The notes below the pieces were generated by a model. That model was not told the DNA's origin. It ran no database searches and was given only the letters and a program-made list of their open reading frames with translations. Shown here piece by piece: positions 41,486-42,922 of a stretch of 42,922 bases of DNA. Numbering within the stretch: position 1 is the first letter of the stretch; each line of letters opens with the position of its first letter. The DNA lies in contig DASXLL010000397.1 in the NCBI GenBank assembly GCA_036496265.1, forward strand, positions 1 through 42,922, given 5' to 3'. Made by a program: the position numbers and the translations under genes. This stretch comes from CAYLLN01 sp036496265 (GTDB lineage Bacteria; Planctomycetota; Planctomycetia; Pirellulales; Pirellulaceae).

Positions 41486-41802
41486 ATCGATGGGTGCGGT
41501 TGATGATGTCGCTGCGCTAAAGTTGGAAGTTTTTTCATTACGAACGGGGTGAGGTGTTTTTGTAAGTGGTTGGTGAGGTGGCGTTTGCGACGGAGCGTTT
41601 TTTGGTGCCGCGCTCAAGTTGAGCCGTTCGCGAGTGTTGTGGGCGATGAAAATGGTGGCCATTGTGCGCGCAGTTTCGGTGTTGGATTGGGCCACGTGCT
41701 TTGTGCGCGCTCCCTCAAAAGCTCTATCGCGATTTGGCCGAAAAACCGGGCCAGATTGCGGAAGACCGCATTCAGGGCGGTTTTGACAGGTAGGATAAGG
41801 TC
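41486..41802. other. Spacer, nothing recognised
   Basis: About 317 bases, G/T-rich on the plus strand. Short open frames exist but show no family features or ribosome sites. Confidence 0.35.
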
Positions 41803-42294
41803 GTGAGATACCGCCTCCGCACGCTGTTAATTGTGGCTGGTTTGTCGCCGGTTCTGTTTGCGCCATTGTCGGCGACTTTTCTGATGTTGTCGCTTCGCGA
41901 GGCGGACAAGGCTAATGCTGCAAGGATCTTAATTGACTGGCTTGTCGATGGCCGTCCTGTTCCGGGGTTTGACGAGCTTCCGGTTAATGGCGAAATAACG
42001 CGGAAGAAGCGGTCATTCGCGGTCGCGTGCAGCTTTATTGACGCGCGAACGCAGCTATCGAGCGATTCACGAGTTCGGATCGTTTCGCATCCAGAGCCGT
42101 CTTCTCTGAAGCGCAGACAAGATGAGTCGGTAGCTCACATTGGAATCGGTTTGAAATCCGAATCACGATGGCAACTTGTTCTCGAAATTGAGAATGATTA
42201 CGGAGTTAGCTCTGGCTGTCAGGCCTATCGATTTGTGTTTCACCGAAGGGTCTGGGGCCTCCGCGGACATGGCGAACTTCTATGGGATTATTAA
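41803..42294 (+). CDS. Small membrane protein, planctomycete-type
   Basis: 163 residues from a GTG start at 41803. The N-terminus RYRLRTLLIVAGLSPVLFAPL is a basic motif followed by one membrane span, common to a large group of uncharacterised planctomycete proteins. The remainder is polar and not recognised. Together with the next small gene it forms a tandem pair with similar starts. Function unknown. Confidence 0.65.
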   Translation: MRYRLRTLLIVAGLSPVLFAPLSATFLMLSLREADKANAARILIDWLVDGRPVPGFDELPVNGEITRKKRSFAVACSFIDARTQLSSDSRVRIVSHPEPSSLKRRQDESVAHIGIGLKSESRWQLVLEIENDYGVSSGCQAYRFVFHRRVWGLRGHGELLWDY

Positions 42295-42408
42295 CGCATT
42301 GACCTCCAAAGTGGGCGTTTTGGATGATCAGCGGCGATGCAGGACCGCTGGTTCTTATTATCAACTCAGAACTAGCGGGGCTATTTCTTGCGCAGGTAGA
42401 ATCAAGAT

Positions 42409-42660
42409 ATGCGATTCACGCTTCGCGATCTGTTCTGGCTGACGGCAGTCGTGGCCCTGACTGTGGGTTGGTGGATTGATGCGCGACGCTATGACTGGGG
42501 CGTTCAAACGGCTCAGTATCGAAAGGACTACTACAACCTGATGTCCGAGATTGCGCGCACGGAATCGCAAAAGGCGGTCGAGAAGCAGAAAGAGCTTTCT
42601 GAGGCGCTGCAACGAGTCAATGCGAAGGCGTCTGCGGCTGATGAGCCTGTGATAAAGTAG
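42409..42660 (+). CDS. Small membrane protein with coiled-coil tail
   Basis: 83 residues. RFTLRDLFWLTAVVALTVGWW is a planctomycete-typical basic start and single membrane span. The rest, with NLMSEIARTESQKAVEKQKE, then LSEALQRV, is predicted to be a helical coiled coil. It lies 114 bp after the related small gene. Function unknown. Confidence 0.7.
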   Translation: MRFTLRDLFWLTAVVALTVGWWIDARRYDWGVQTAQYRKDYYNLMSEIARTESQKAVEKQKELSEALQRVNAKASAADEPVIK

Positions 42661-42700
42661 AATTAGTTCGAGCGACAGCCACTTCCAGGAAAAGAATGTC

Positions 42701-42922
42701 ATGACCAGCATTCAAGTAAGCCTTGCTGAAACGGCGGCGGAGTTCGTGCAGCGTCAAGTCATGGCGGGCCAGTTCTCGACACCCAGTGAATATCTGGGTT
42801 TCCTGGTGGAGCAAGCGCGGGCGCTAGCCGAACGGCAGAAGCTCGACAATCTGCTCGAAGAAGGAATGCGGTCGGGCGATCCGATGCCTTTCAGCTCGGA
42901 ATGGTGGCAAACAAAGAAGACT
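42701..42922 (+). CDS. ParD-type (RHH) antitoxin, C-terminus cut by window edge
   Basis: 74 codons are visible from the ATG at 42701 without a stop. SIQVSLAETAAEFVQRQVMAG, then FSTPSEYLGFLVEQARALAER, is the ribbon-helix-helix start of CC2985/ParD antitoxins. LDNLLEEGMRSGDPMPF fits the toxin-binding tail. A ParE-like toxin is expected just to the right. Upstream AGGAAAAG may serve as the ribosome site. Confidence 0.85.
   Translation, partial: MTSIQVSLAETAAEFVQRQVMAGQFSTPSEYLGFLVEQARALAERQKLDNLLEEGMRSGDPMPFSSEWWQTKKT

Noticed and set aside
40496..41866. 456-codon open frame on the minus strand
   Set aside because: Antisense to the ThuA-like gene, Arg-rich, no family or ribosome site.

Overview
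The window looks like a planctomycete chromosome (Pirellulales-like). The evidence is a secreted protein with the planctomycete 'LESLEER' signal plus a FIMAH domain, a DUF1559 protein with a pilin-type N-terminus next to a small TTR-like lipoprotein, an FGE/SMP-30 fusion, small 'RYRLRTLLIV' and 'RFTLRDLFWL' membrane proteins, lpxK, many dispersed GC-rich palindromic repeats, and moderate-to-high GC. Genes are mostly single or in pairs, on both strands.

Layout. (1) 1-5193: one side of an integrative element, all genes on the minus strand: a truncated family A DNA polymerase with an exonuclease domain, a hypothetical protein, two small helix-turn-helix proteins (one coupled by ATGA), a further hypothetical protein and a tyrosine recombinase. 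The recombinase lies next to tRNA-Met(CAT) and has a cluster of GGTGTC/GACACC repeats upstream. (2) 5194-18300: core-like genes: LEPR/FIMAH secreted protein, esterase, FGE-SMP30 fusion, lpxK, rarA, L-Ala-Glu-type epimerase, lipoprotein, DUF1559 protein, a GT-C-like membrane protein and a hemerythrin-like protein. (3) 18593-22994: a 4.4-kb transposon. Its ends are GGCTTTGCACAA..., each carrying three copies of a 12-bp TGCACAWWTAAT motif, and it is flanked by a perfect 10-bp direct repeat GGTCGATGTC. It encodes a SWIM zinc finger + DDE transposase with a YREK signature, a TAATG-coupled partner ORF, an XRE-ImmA pair with a 26-bp palindromic operator, a 53-aa zinc ribbon, a small membrane protein, one clean tRNA with anticodon GCT and one degenerate tRNA-like sequence. 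It sits exactly at the stop codon of an endonuclease/exonuclease/phosphatase gene. (4) 23003-42922: that phosphatase-fold gene, a PG-binding-like protein, a secreted propeller-like protein, typA, higB-higA-DUF2442, a DUF1573 protein, an SPFH/band 7 protein whose reading frame contains an inserted palindromic repeat, an orphan hicB, a repeat-rich spacer, an HTH protein, dnaE, a PemK/MazF-type toxin pair, an isolated tssK, a ThuA-like protein, two small membrane proteins and the start of a parD-type antitoxin.

The most interesting unit is the 4.4-kb transposon in region 3. Its structure (matching ends, motif iteration, target duplication, site of insertion) is read directly from the sequence. 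The roles of its cargo are inferred. The second is the polymerase-carrying element in region 1, whose recombinase lacks the usual box I arginine. The third is the repeat-invaded SPFH gene, where the repeat is translated in frame and may supply a ribosome binding site. Several genes (the polymerase, the 53-aa zinc ribbon, the PemK partner and the terminal parD) were found by translating the DNA directly. Start sites were often moved to match Shine-Dalgarno sequences or family N-termini.
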